This document shows, in pieces, positions 10,871 to 21,846 of a DNA stretch of 64,000 nucleotides. Position 1 is the stretch's first letter. Each line of letters begins with the position of its first letter. Source of the DNA: Schistosoma mansoni. Lineage: Eukaryota > Platyhelminthes > Trematoda > Strigeidida > Schistosomatidae. The notes under the pieces were generated by a model. It was not told where the DNA came from, ran no database searches, and saw only the letters and a program-made list of their open reading frames with translations. The translations under genes were made by a program, and so were the position numbers. The stretch lies in the NCBI RefSeq assembly GCF_000237925.1, contig NC_031502.1, forward strand, positions 17,730,909 to 17,794,908, given 5' to 3'.

Positions 10871-13800
10871 TATTTATCAAATTCGATGTTGTCCACATAC
10901 GAATACTTCGGTTTCCTCCAGAATTCATTTAAGCGTGGATTGTTTAGGTTGAGGTTAGGTGAATAATAGTGATTTTAAAAAACTAATCTTCGTCATCTAG
11001 GTAAATAGCTTCAAGTGCAGACGTGACAGAGCGCGAATTGCCTAATAACATCCCCAACCTCATCATTATCATTATTTTTCTGCGTTTATGTTTATCATCC
11101 TTTTTAATCAGATGCTGGCCATCTAATTGTGACGTAGGCGTCTTTATTTTTATGTGACAGCTTGTCTTGATGGAATAGTGAAGCCAACATAAGAATGAAA
11201 ACAGTCTAGGAATTGACAAACATAGAATAACGGCTGCAATATCATTAATTATTTGTTGTGTTTTTCGTCGCAGAGAGTTTCAGACATAAAAATTGTGCAT
11301 CGCAAACACTGGTAAATTCCAGTCATTGCATTTGACATTAAAGCATTGGAGATAGTGGAATAACACAAAACCGTCACGACATATCATACTTGAAGGTGAG
11401 CATATACTCCATGAGAATATTGACATTAGACGTTTAACACTTGGAGAGGGCCAGAACAGATCAACACGAGGATAATTACTGAGACTGTATTGCTCTATGA
11501 TTTGGTATGAACAATAGTATGACTTTGATGTGAAATGTTACATATGGCGCAGTCGCACTTATCAAAACCACAATACTGTGTTAGGTCTCTTGTCTAAGTT
11601 ACAAATTCCACTCTCTCTTTTAGCAGTGCTTTGTTATTTTAAGGTGATGATTTGATGGCAATTGTCACAATCCGTGCCCTGTGTTTCACGCCATCGGAAA
11701 GCACTATTTCTACAAGTTTCACATTACAGGCGTATTGTATATTTGAAGCTTATTGATCGTGGGTAAGATATCAATACAGTAGGGGCTATTACGACAGGAT
11801 AAACAGTGAGTTTCCAAATAAGGACAACTTGACAGGGAAGTAAAAAGATGGAAAGGTGCCTAACATAAACTGGTCGGTATAACAGAGTGGGCCCATGATG
11901 CTCAAAAAGTGACAAACAACTCTGTAAAACTACTTGTAGGATAGTAAAATTAATGTGAAAATGGCAAACTGATGAGATTTGGACAAGAAGAAATTCATAA
12001 AATTTTTGGTTTGCTAATATTTACCAGCCAAAAAAATTAAGGGACAAGTGCTAACACTGTGGTGCATATATGTTTCAGTACATTTGAGTATGTGAAGATT
12101 GACGGCACGTTTGAATTCTAACAAGTCAATTAATATTATCGCAACTAATGCTGCTTGATGATAAACTATAATTCCATCCCCAGTTTTTACTCTGTGTTCA
12201 AATACATCACACAAAAACAGCACTTCAGTTCATGGCTGACCAATCGATTATTATAATCATTACCACATACGAAACCATTTGCCACAACCTTGAGAGGATC
12301 CTTCTGGATAACCTGTAGTTCCATCCTACGGTCATCTCTGATGAATGGGATCCCTTGAATACTCATTGGATCCTACAGGTTGTAGTGCTTGTATAACGCT
12401 AGCAGTAGGATTACTTACCATTTGAATTGTAGACACCTTGTTTTTAACCAAGTGAACCACAAAATAACTTTGGCTGTCCCCTTCAGAGGTTTCAAATACT
12501 AAAAAAGATCTAGTGTCTTGGTGCCCACTGATTTAAACTCTGACGCTAATTGCCACTTAGACGTCCTGAGAGAAAACTTTGTAGTCATAACTCTTGAGTG
12601 TACTTTTGCCAGTTTGATGGCATCATACTCATTAGCTTTTGTAGTTTTACTCAGCTCCACTTAGAGTATGGGAATATGGCATTTCTTTTCTTATCACGAG
12701 AGAGCAAGAATACTGTGGAGTATATCCAAATATGAACAACGAAACTAGATGGAGAATCAAATGTCAAGCCTTAGGAAGAACATCTTAAATAACCGGATTT
12801 TAACGTATGAGAGTGTAGGCTACTCGAAGGTGACACGTTGCCAACTGACAGTACCAAAGATATATACAAACATCGACTATAATACTTAATTAAGTTCAGC
12901 TACACCGCAAACATTCGGGAGAGAACCCAAAACTGGGGTTACAACATAGTAAACTGGATTTGAGGGATAATCTCTGTCCTTTGCGATTCGTCAGTTCCTG
13001 GAGTTTGCTACCCAATGGAGTGGCTTGAGCGAATTCCCAATAGTCCTTCAAGAGGACGCTCTCCATACAGTCACTAAAGATAATATTTAAAACTAGTCCG
13101 CCAATACTTATATAGCTTTTGTTTGATGTATCTGGGTTCCTAACCGGAGACCGAAATAGTTCGCTAATGCTAGAAACGGAAGCTCACAAAGTGAAATCAT
13201 TTTTAGTTCTCTCCTCAATGAAGTGACTGTGCTTGGATATTGAAACGCAACCAACTTTTAAAGAGTCAAGGACGATGCCTTGTTTTTGTGTTGTATGTCT
13301 CCTCCTTCAGTTAATAAAACCATGGAGTAACATTTTTAAACATTGTGATATGTAACATTAATACCATTGTAATAGTTTTTGTTTAAACAGGAAAATGGAC
13401 TTGTGAGACTTAGGGGAGTGTACTTGTAGTGACGAGAAAAGAAAATTAATATGGAAAAAATGGAAATAAACGAAAAATAGCACGGTGAAGCAAAGTTTTT
13501 CTTTTTGTCTGTTATTTTCACCTGACGTCGCCTAGATTTCAGCTGTTTGTTGCCCTTTCTCGTCTTATTCGTCATTGATTTCGGGTGTATTTTCTCTTTA
13601 GCATACATATTTCCTCCCAGTTACAGACTGAATTACTCTAACACACATCCCCTCATTCTCCACGACATTATGTCAGTAAGCGCTCGGAGACATATGGTTG
13701 GGTCGACCACCCTATGAAAGTAACAACAATAATTTATCGTAATCAATAAGACGTCTTGACGCTACTCAACTTCAAACGTCTGCTGCAGAAAGTCTCCGTC

Positions 13801-14979
13801 GGGAGAATGCTAAGACCGGGGAATGTAAAGTATCCGTTTGCCTACTATAACATTTGTTTAGCGCATAGCATATCAGTATTGTTGGGAACAACATAGAAGA
13901 CCTTATCAAGAACACTGGTAATTAGATTTCATCTTCCGACTATTACCGTGAAAATAAAAAGCTGAGACAACAACAAAAGCATATCTCAAACAATGGTAAT
14001 TGCCAAATGAATATAGCCATCTGAAGCTGAGCACAATTGCGCTCGTATCTTCTATAGATCTGACTGGTTCAGCGATGCCTCATAGATCATAGAAATGTGT
14101 TTTCGTAGCATATAATGCAGCAGCTTCCAAACCTTTCATTGTTGTTCCAACGAAATATGGTATGATAACAATCATAAAGGCGATATTAGTGCATGGTCAT
14201 CTCATATTTAATCGGACTGTAGAATTTAAGCTGAGTGGTGATAATAATAAATGTATTTTTTGTTATATATCAATGAGTAGAGAAATTGTATTTCTGACGT
14301 TTTGTGACTTAATGCAAGCCAATTCTTCGGAGTAAATAGACAACCGAATTAAATGAATACGTTTCCTTTACACTATTTAAACTTGTGTTGTCAGTGGCAA
14401 AATAGAATTCAGCATTGTTCTTAAGGTTTTAGGATTGTTCATTGTCGTGGAAAATGTGTACAGTAGGTAAATGGATTCAGACGTATAAAGTGAAGCGACA
14501 AATGTTTTTTCGTCCGTTTGTCCATATGGGCAGCAATTTAGATTTTCAGCAACTGGTTTACTTTCCGGTTTTGTGGAAGTTTTGGAACGATACTGTAAGC
14601 ACTGCTATTGGGATTAACACAGTGTACTGAATTCTCTGTAAGAATTCGCGCGATTATTTTTGTCCCATTACTTAATAACTTCTTGCTTTTGTTCAATAAG
14701 ATCCCATCTAGCGTACTTGTTTCTTTTCATAAAATTCATAATAAAGCAGGACATATATGGTAGTTAGTTAATTTTCTACATGAAACTTATTTCACTGCTG
14801 ACTTCATTGGTTAGTGGAATTTATCCATCAAGGTTAAGTAGAGCACACTGAATCATCGTTTCTGCTCGTCTATATTTCTTGATTGTTTAGTCTGTTAAAA
14901 ATCACTAGCTAAAAGTGTGGTTAGTATACCGTGCATTATTTGTTATATTTTAGTGCTTTTGGCGATGTTTCAAAAACAG
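10871..14979. other. Unassigned AT-rich intergenic DNA
   Basis: No convincing gene. 12.28-13.10 kb is richer in G+C and may be an old mobile-element relic, but no domain can be read there. Confidence 0.35.
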
Positions 14980-15058
14980 GTTAACGGAGAAAAATGCTGA
15001 GATTCTGAAAAAAATCCTGTATTATATCAGTAGTGCAGATAATCAAGCTAATGAACAG
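14980..15058 (+). CDS. Possible internal exon (weak)
   Basis: A 79 nt open segment is bounded by an acceptor ('caaaaacag') and a donor ('gaacag' then 'gttagt'). In one frame it encodes a hydrophilic stretch, 'LTEKNAEILKKILYYISS'. It lies on the same strand and upstream of the EEPD1-like terminal exon at 21.46 kb, so it could belong to that gene, but nothing in the peptide links it to that family. It may be chance. Confidence 0.25.
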
Positions 15059-17269
15059 GTTAGTCAGAAATATACCCTTATAATACTGTCTATCATTTTA
15101 ATCTGTTTGTAACAGCACATATCTAACTTTTGAATCAATTAAAAATTTTTCTCATGTTTGTTCAGAACATGACCAAGCGTTAATTTAGCTGTCGCATAGT
15201 TCATCAGTCCCTTAGGCACATATGAACATAAGTTTCTAAACGTCCGTGGCTTTGACACAAAAACAAACCGAGACCTTTCCATCTAGGCTTTAACTTCTGG
15301 TAATTTCTTGACTGCTAGAACTTTGGTCAGAAAGGGAGTAGTAGGGAGTGACGAAATGGGATACGCAGAAGGCAGATATCAGCAATAATAGAAAATTGTT
15401 CATAGTTACCATGGAAGTGTATTTAAAAAATATGGTAACGAAGAAAATGTGATTTACTGATCCACTAACTCAAACAACCAAAACAGCTCCCACTCGTTAC
15501 TTTTTGGTTGTTTGATATCCGTTAACAGCCTGGATGGTAAGTATTCATCTGCCTTCCGAATTTTGGTATTAGTAGGATAAACCTCAAAACACTCGTATTT
15601 GGTCAGTATATGCCACCTATCTTTGTGGGTTAGCTGATTGTACTAAAATAGTGGGTCTCAGTGATTTACCAAGTACAAGTTTTTGTGCTCAAATTAGAGC
15701 CACACTGAATTCCTGAGATATTATTCGAACGTTTCGGAAGGCACCTACACACGGTACAAGTGCTCAGTATATTACCGTACTGTCGTACGTTGACTGCAAG
15801 TTTTATGCTACTTAAAGAGCTTACTGGGGGAGTATAGTGATAACATAAGACTCATAGTTTTATATAAATCAGCTGATGAATATAAAAATCAGTTGTCAAA
15901 CAATTGATACCAGCTTTCAGCCTTTAGGCCGAGCTTATATGGTGTGACAGTTTAGGTAAGTGCTCATCTTTGTCATATCCTACTTGGATTATGACTGATT
16001 GACTTCTCTTATCTATGTACCGGATATATTACGTGTATCTGAGTTAATTACAGGGTTGGAAGAGTTGCAATTTAAACAGATAAAAACATGGGACTAGTAT
16101 CATAAAGCCTGTGATCTGTTTGGAGACTTACAAGAAAGCACTGGCCTGATCGAAATTCACGAGATATCAAACAAATGTTTAAAATTATTAAGTAACACAC
16201 CGGAAAATCCCGAATTATTAGAGATTCTCTCAAATTCTTTCTTAAAACTCCGATTATTAAATCACTTTGTACTCACAATATTACATAGGTTTTAGTAATC
16301 AACCCTTCTAAAGTAAATCTAATGTAATGTGAATCAAGTAGGATAAGAGACCACTCTTAAAGATTTTCATGTGTCTTAGTAATCCTTAAGGTGGCATATA
16401 TATTATACTCTTACAGTTCGTCATTAAACTCAGATTTGAGGTTGACAAATGTTATTCGTACGATAAAACTGCGTATGCGTTCCGAAGGATGATAGGACAT
16501 TTAACCACCTAAATGTTTGAATTTCTCCTTTTTCTTACTGCTTTCAAACAATCTCATCAAATAATCAATGAATCCAGAACTTATGAAACTTCATTCTTCA
16601 CTTTGATACCGTAGTAGTTTTAAAATAAAGTAAACATCTCTCAAACTTTGTGATGTTTTTAAGTTTAGGCTAGTTGAATCAAAACCATTCTAAATTTACT
16701 TTATCCTACCCTTTTAAAAGCTTCTTAGAGTTATTCGAAATATAATGATTCACCATAATATCTCTGAAGCAGCACTTTCCTAAAAACGTTCATATGCTAT
16801 GTTTACGTGGACTTGTTAAGTTAAAAGCCAACTACTATGCGTAAGTCTTACGTTCGTATCACTTATCTTTCCGTTTGGTCGATAAGTAGTGTCGAGCATG
16901 TAGTATGCGAACATCAGGCATACCTTTATATTTCATCATATTTAGTAGTCATATATTATCATCACTCAACTATTTTTAAAAATACTAATATTAATTATTG
17001 CATATTGAAAATTTAGTTGTAGTTTTTTTAATGTTAGTATTTTTTGTGTCAGCTTCACTTTGTTTTTAATAGTATCATTTATTCAGATATAGTCAGTCCT
17101 ATTGAATAAGTCTGCTGCTATACATCTTTTTTACTTGTTTGGTTGATAGTTATGGAAACATGGATGCTTCTGTTCATGTAAAGTTTCTGTGGACAGAGTG
17201 TTTGGGTTGAACCATTTTGTGTTTGACTAATAAGTGAATCTAAAGAAGCAAGTTGATTATTTTTCTCGC
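15059..17269. other. Unassigned AT-rich DNA
   Basis: No exon or element could be supported. If the EEPD1-like gene extends upstream, this is intron. Confidence 0.35.
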
Positions 17270-17278
17270 CCAAGTCGT

Positions 17279-17480
17279 CTGGTACGATCGAAGATGGAAA
17301 GAGTCCGCTTTCCCTCTCAAAATGCTCCGATATGGCCATACGTATGTAACCACTGCCTTCTCATAGCGGGCCCCCAAATGCCCTGGTACGGCCGAGAGTG
17401 GGGATGGCCTGCCCTCCCTCTCGAATCGCTCTTCACACAGCCACACGTATACAGCCTCTGCGACAGAAGTCCTACTCACT
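17279..17480 (+). repeat. Tandem 104 bp units in family C LINE 5' UTR
   Basis: 'ctggtacg.tcgaagatgg' begins at 17279 and 'ctggtacggccgagagtgg' at 17383. Both continue into 'ccctctc.aa..gctc', 'ggccatacgtat' or 'agccacacgtat', and 'cc.ctgc'. Direct tandem units at the 5' end of a LINE suggest monomer-type promoters, as in mouse L1. The short copy at 7.94 kb retains one unit. Confidence 0.6.
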
Positions 17481-18078
17481 GTCTTCTCGTGGAGAGGATG
17501 TTGTTAACGAAATTGAGAGGACGAAAAGCGAGTGTCCGGTGCTTTAACCGGGTTGGTGGTAAACCCTGATTCCAAACCAATGGTACACATGGGCTCCAGC
17601 ATCCTGGGGGAACAAATGGCGTATGAACCAATTGTTGGTCACTGGCTACCACAGGACTGCATCTCCTTAAGATGCTCCACTGCCTTGTGGATCAGATCTT
17701 TAGGTCAAAGGCTGTGGGTGTGGCCCGCTAAGAAAACCACCTGCTTCGGTCTGGAAACCTGGGTAGTATCATAGCCCTCACACAACTAAAATGAAATGAC
17801 CATGATCACTGGATATACTAATCTCACTCCCTTTACAATTCAAATAAACCATACCCATTTGATAACGTTCACTTTTGTTTTTATTTTTTTATACTACGTC
17901 CCTTATCCACACTCTTCCATTCTCACCTTGCGTGTTTTTACTTTTCAACGTATACAGAAGCTCGCTTATGGTGAAAATTCTGTTCTATCTAAACGATCTC
18001 GAGTCACTCTGGTCGAAAATGGAATGCTGCCACCGAATACGAATACTGAAACATTTTTTCTGAAACCACGTGCACCAT

Positions 18079-18890
18079 TCAAACAGGCTTCCTTCAACGT
18101 TCGCACACTAATGCAGACCAGACAACAGATAAATTTGGCTATGTCTTTAGAAAGTCTTAATATCGACGTTTGTTGTCTATTTGGGACCCGTAGTCAAGAC
18201 TCTAGTGAAGTACTACAGATTCGCTCTCCATCTGTCGCTTCAAAAGGCTTGTTTTACGTGCGTTTATTTGCGGACCCTGTGACATCTTCGTCTGGTCTTG
18301 CTGGCGTTGGTGTCGCATTAAGCGCTAGAGCTGAGGCAACACTAATCGATCGGATCCCCATTAACAATCGGTTATGTGCTGTTAGATTAGAAAGCTCCAC
18401 CAAAGCGAGAAGAAATCGGCGTGAGGAACGATGTCTTTTTGTCATCTCCGCCTACACTCTGACATATTGCAGTCCGGATGCGATCAAGGATGAATTCTAC
18501 CACCAATTAACTGTTCTTATCCAGAAAGGGCGTTCGACAGATATTGTAGTGCTAGCCGGCGACTTGAATGCACAGGTCGGGTGTCTAGGCACAGGAGAGA
18601 GTCGTTTAGGTGGCCGATGGGGACTTGTTGGTCGCAGGATAGATAACGGGGACCGTCTACCGCAACTGTGCACAGACCACAACCTGTTTCTGGCTAGCAC
18701 TAACTTCCGATACAGTCATCGCCGATGTGCCATCCTCCCTCTGCATCTCAAGCCTGGACTCAGATTGATTACATCGCGATCAGCTACTACTGGCGTGGTT
18801 GTATACAAGACTGCCGCTCCTTTTGGAGTACCCCGATCATGCCCTGGTCTGCACCAATCTTACCTTACTTTTCAATGGCCAACGAATTGA
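18079..18890 (+). pseudogene. AP-like endonuclease domain of family C LINE
   Basis: The frame is open from 17796, but the recognisable domain starts near 18079. It reads 'QASFNVRTLMQTRQQI' (N-terminal strand with the catalytic Asn), 'SLNIDVCCL' followed by 'TR' (the site of the catalytic E-T-R, here 'GTR', so the Glu appears replaced by Gly), and 'IVVLAGDLNAQVG' (D-x-N motif). A small deletion near 18730 removes the expected 'TWRPP' and shifts the frame. The remaining 'WTQIDYIAISYYWRG' is read in the +1 frame at 18741-18800. Loss of the acidic residue and the frameshift make it non-functional. Confidence 0.75.
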
Positions 18891-19620
18891 TCGTCATAAA
18901 CGGATTGACGTCAGTAAATTGATTGCAACTCCTATTGCAGCTAAGTGTCGAACCGAGCTAGATTTTAGGCTAGCTGCCATCCCACCGAAAAGTATAGATG
19001 AGCATTGGTTGCGACTGCATGACGCTATGAGAATGGCGAGTAAAGCCACTTGCGGCTTCGCGAAACGTCCCGCTTATAAGCGGTGGGTTTCTTCAGGCTC
19101 CTTACAACTCATCGAAGCCTGTCGGTCTACTCCGGGTGACTGTGAGTTCGACCACAAACGAAGGCTGTTACGCAACGAAATTGGGCAAATCTTGCGTAAG
19201 GACCGAGAAACCTGGTGGTCGGAGCGTGCTAATGAGATGAGAGTAGCAGTTGCATGCTGTAACTGCTGGAAGCTCTTTCAACTCATCCGAGCCACTGGCA
19301 GCAGGAAGTCTGGTGCGAGTGAAACAATCTGTGAGGATGACGGGATGCCAATCACTAACATCCACAGATGTCTTGGACGGTGGGCAGAGTTCTTCGAAGG
19401 GCAGTTCAACTGGCCTGATGCCCCGGAAACATCGATCAGACTGTTCTGCCCTCCATGGCCTGTGACGACTGATCCACCAAATGAGGTGGAAGTCCGCAAG
19501 GAACTCCAAATTTTGAAGGGCTACAAATCACTAAGTCCAGATGACTTACCTCGGGCCGTTTTTAAAGATGGTGGTGACTTTCTGGTGAAGGAGCTGATAA
19601 CGTTGTTTACAAAGGTCTAG
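18880..19620 (+). pseudogene. Linker and RT N-terminal region of family C LINE
   Basis: Reads 'RIDVSKLIATPIAAKCR', 'GRWAEFFEGQFNWPDAP' and 'PDDLPRAVFKDGGDFLVKEL', the region between endonuclease and RT and the first RT block (compare family A 'FTPEIFKDGG'). It ends at a stop, 'FTKV*' at 19618-19620, where functional copies would read through. Confidence 0.75.
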
Positions 19621-19970
19621 GAGCTAAAGAGTGTTCCAACTTCATGGAACGAGTCGATAATTGTCCTTATCTTTAAAAAGGGTTCATGTCGTTTCTGTAA
19701 CAACTATCGGAGGATAAGTCTACTTTTGATTGCATCCAAACTGTTGGCTTCTGTCATACTTCGTAGGTTGTTTAAAACCAGAGAAAGATTGACTCGCGGG
19801 GAGCAGACTGGTTTTCGTTCTGGTCGAGGATGTATTGATCATATCTTCACCCTCTGCCGAATGTTAAAACACCGTAATACTTATCACAGGCTAAAAATCG
19901 CAGTGTTTCTTGATATCAAGGTTGCCTTCGGTTCGTTGGACAGGACTGTTCTCTGGGATTGTCTATTGAG
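19621..19970 (+). pseudogene. RT fingers/palm fragment of family C LINE
   Basis: In frame after the stop: 'VPTSWNESIIVLIFKKG', 'YRRISLLLIASKLLASVIL', 'GEQTGFRSGRGCIDHIFTL' and 'AVFLDIKVAFGSLDRTVLW'. RT motif A (FLDI) keeps its Asp, but the usual 'AAFDSLDR' has become 'VAFGSLDR'. The domain breaks off at 'LLR' just before 19970. Confidence 0.8.
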
Positions 19971-20330
19971 GATGTCAGACGACTCTCTGTGTTTAGTCAT
20001 CGCTGTCTCCGAAGGATTGCTGACATCCAGTGGCAACACCATGTTAGCAATGCTGAGGTTCGGCATCGTGTGTTCGGGCTCAGAGACGATAATCCAATTG
20101 ATGTCACCACCTTGAAACATCGACTTCGGTGGCCTGGATATGTTCTACGAATGTTGTCACAGTGAATTCCTCGTCGTGCATTATTTGCCGACAATGGGGC
20201 TGGTTGGAAAAAGCGGAGATGTGGTCAGTGTATGAAGTGGTGTCGTGGTATGAAAGAAAGCTGCAAAGGGATTGTGCAACACAGTGGCTAGAGACGTTAT
20301 CAAATATGGCCCAGAATAGAAGCCAGTGGT
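19968..20330 (+). pseudogene. RT C-terminal segment of family C LINE after the palm deletion
   Basis: Resumes as 'IEDVRRLSVFSHRCLRRI', 'DIQWQHHVSNAEVRHRVFG' and 'LKHRLRWPGYVLRMLSQ', homologous to the family A C-terminus ('RHQLRWLGHMLRM'). Comparison with family A shows that the palm motif C and thumb start (about 200 residues) are missing. The last part, 'MAQNRSQW', sits in another frame at about 20306-20330. Confidence 0.75.
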
Positions 20331-20612
20331 GATCCTGCTGTAACTTTCTTTCACTTTCTTCATAAAGGGTGGTCATAACTCCCTTAACTGAAAGAATTCT
20401 TCTGGTTGTACACTTCTGTTCCCCCCATTAATATTATCATTATTATCACACTTCTATACACTAATCTGTGGTCGTTATTGTCCCTTTTTCTTCTCTCTTA
20501 TACTCACGTTACATTCGTTTTCTCTTCCCATTCTCATTGTTATTGTGTGGCGCATATATATCTGGTGCCCCTTTGTACCAATACTTATGTGTTCAAATAA
20601 ATAGGTAAATGG

Positions 20613-21458
20613 CACTCATTATTCGCAAACTGGGAAAGATACGAAGATAAAGGAAAATGGATGGCTTCTACAGTTTTCGAACTTAATGTTATTATAGATG
20701 TTGTGTAAAAAATTCGCTGCTGAATGACTTATGCCCTTTGAGGTTTAAAGCTCTCACGACTGACTTGTAAGCTACATTATTTACGATAAATAAAGTTTTG
20801 ACAGGAATGAAACCACAAGAACTCTCTTAACGGAACCTGATAGTATTCATCATTACATGATCCTGTATCTGAATAATCCCAGCAACAATTCAAAGTTAGT
20901 TTCATAATACCTACTTTAACTAGCAATTTCGGTTCCGTTGTATTTACAAATGAACCATATTTGGAATAAAAGACCATATGGTTTTAGGGTCGAAAGTAAA
21001 CCACAGTGGTGTTGAATTCGTGCTAGCAATAATCATTGTTAGATAAAGAGCACAGTGTTTATCACAACCACGTTATATATATATATATATTCTTTTCATT
21101 GACTAGTATTATGATGAAAGAATTTTTCAAACTTTCATCGATTTATTCTTCCTACATTATTAGAGGTAATACTTTAGTAATTTTCTAAGTAAATAAACGT
21201 AATGGGACCAATAAATCTTTTATGCTAGTTATATGCAAGCACTTAAATACTCTTTAGCCGTTATGATTTCGATTTAGTATAGTTATAGGTTCATTATTTG
21301 CTTTCGCTTGAAAATAAATCAAACAGATGTTAGACGTCACTTGGCACATAACGTAAATAATTTCTATAATTTTAATTGAAGCTCTCATCACTGTTCATTT
21401 AGATCTGATTTATTTCATGCATCGTTATGCTGATTATCTCTTTTTGTTTATTCAAAAG
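20613..21458. other. AT-rich DNA, presumed intron of the EEPD1-like gene
   Basis: Holds a short TA repeat (21074-21090) and no recognised exon. It ends in an acceptor, 'tgtttattcaaaag', at 21458. Confidence 0.4.
21074..21090. repeat. Short TA microsatellite
   Basis: Uninterrupted alternating T and A upstream of the EEPD1-like terminal exon. Confidence 0.85.
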
Positions 21459-21745
21459 CTTATCGGGTATTGCATGAACATGGTTTATGGCCAGTACTCA
21501 AAGGTGAACAGCAAACTACTACGAATCATTGTAAATCCGGATCTAACCATTTGAGAGCATATGACAATGCATGGCTTTCTGCTAACCTCTCTTTGACTTC
21601 TGAATCCACTATTCGTTGGACTGGTGATTCTGGTGTCATATTAAAAGGGCTTAGACATCCTTTAATTCCGGAGGAAACAGGAAGTGGTGCAAATGGTCTT
21701 GTTAGTGATCATGCTCCCATATGGTTTGATATTCACTTAACGTAA
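21459..21745 (+). CDS. 3'-terminal exon of an EEPD1-like endonuclease/exonuclease/phosphatase-fold protein
   Basis: The exon follows an acceptor ending 'ttcaaaag' and reads 'YRVLHEHGLWPVLKG' ... 'LRAYDNAWLSANL' ... 'WTGDSGVILKGLRHPLIPE' ... 'GLVSDHAPIWFDIHLT', then stop. The order Y-D-N-x-W-L-S, T-G-x-x-G-V-x-x-G-L-x-H-P-x-I-P and S-D-H-x-P-x-W matches the C-terminus of the endonuclease/exonuclease/phosphatase family domain-containing protein 1 group. The final SDH supplies the catalytic His of the fold. Upstream exons were not found, and the family C LINE probably lies in an intron. An AATAAA signal is at 21815-21820. The gene converges on the minus-strand SYCP1 gene, with only 101 bp between the stop codons. 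The family is fairly secure, the exact orthologue less so. Confidence 0.7.
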
Positions 21746-21772
21746 CAATAACCTATATATATGTATAATTTT

Positions 21773-21831
21773 TTATTAACGAACTTATGATAACGTTGTA
21801 CATCTGTACTTAATAATAAAGAGTATTTATT
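21773..21831. promoter_or_regulatory. Back-to-back polyadenylation signals of convergent genes
   Basis: AATAAA on the plus strand at 21815-21820 serves the EEPD1-like gene. On the minus strand, AATAAA can be read at 21826-21831 and 21773-21778 for the SYCP1 gene. The two 3' UTRs probably overlap. Confidence 0.5.
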
Positions 21832-21846
21832 TTAACGACTTCACCA

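Larger units (their letters stand above)
17270..20612 (+). mobile_element. LINE family C (RTE-like non-LTR retrotransposon), near full length with internal deletion
   Basis: A 3.3 kb block with a long 5' UTR (17270-17800) containing a tandem promoter-like unit of about 104 bp. An AP-endonuclease, an RT in several frames and a C-terminal region follow. The 3' UTR ends 'gttcaaataaata' at about 20605, with the same end as the short derivative at 7.9-8.4 kb. The RT palm between 'VLWDCLLR' and 'IEDVRRLSVF' is missing (junction near 19969), so the catalytic ADD box is gone. Frameshifts are present near 18730, 18825 and 19620. It lies upstream of the EEPD1-like terminal exon, probably within that gene's intron. 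Inactive copy. Confidence 0.8.

Noticed and set aside
11368-11382. 'aaccgtcacg' resembling the start of the schistosome spliced leader
   Set aside because: Only ten bases match. The rest of the leader, the donor and an Sm site are absent.
16810-16850. 'acgtggacttgttaag' resembling the 10.1 kb tandem repeat
   Set aside because: The similarity is limited to about 15 bases and does not extend on either side.
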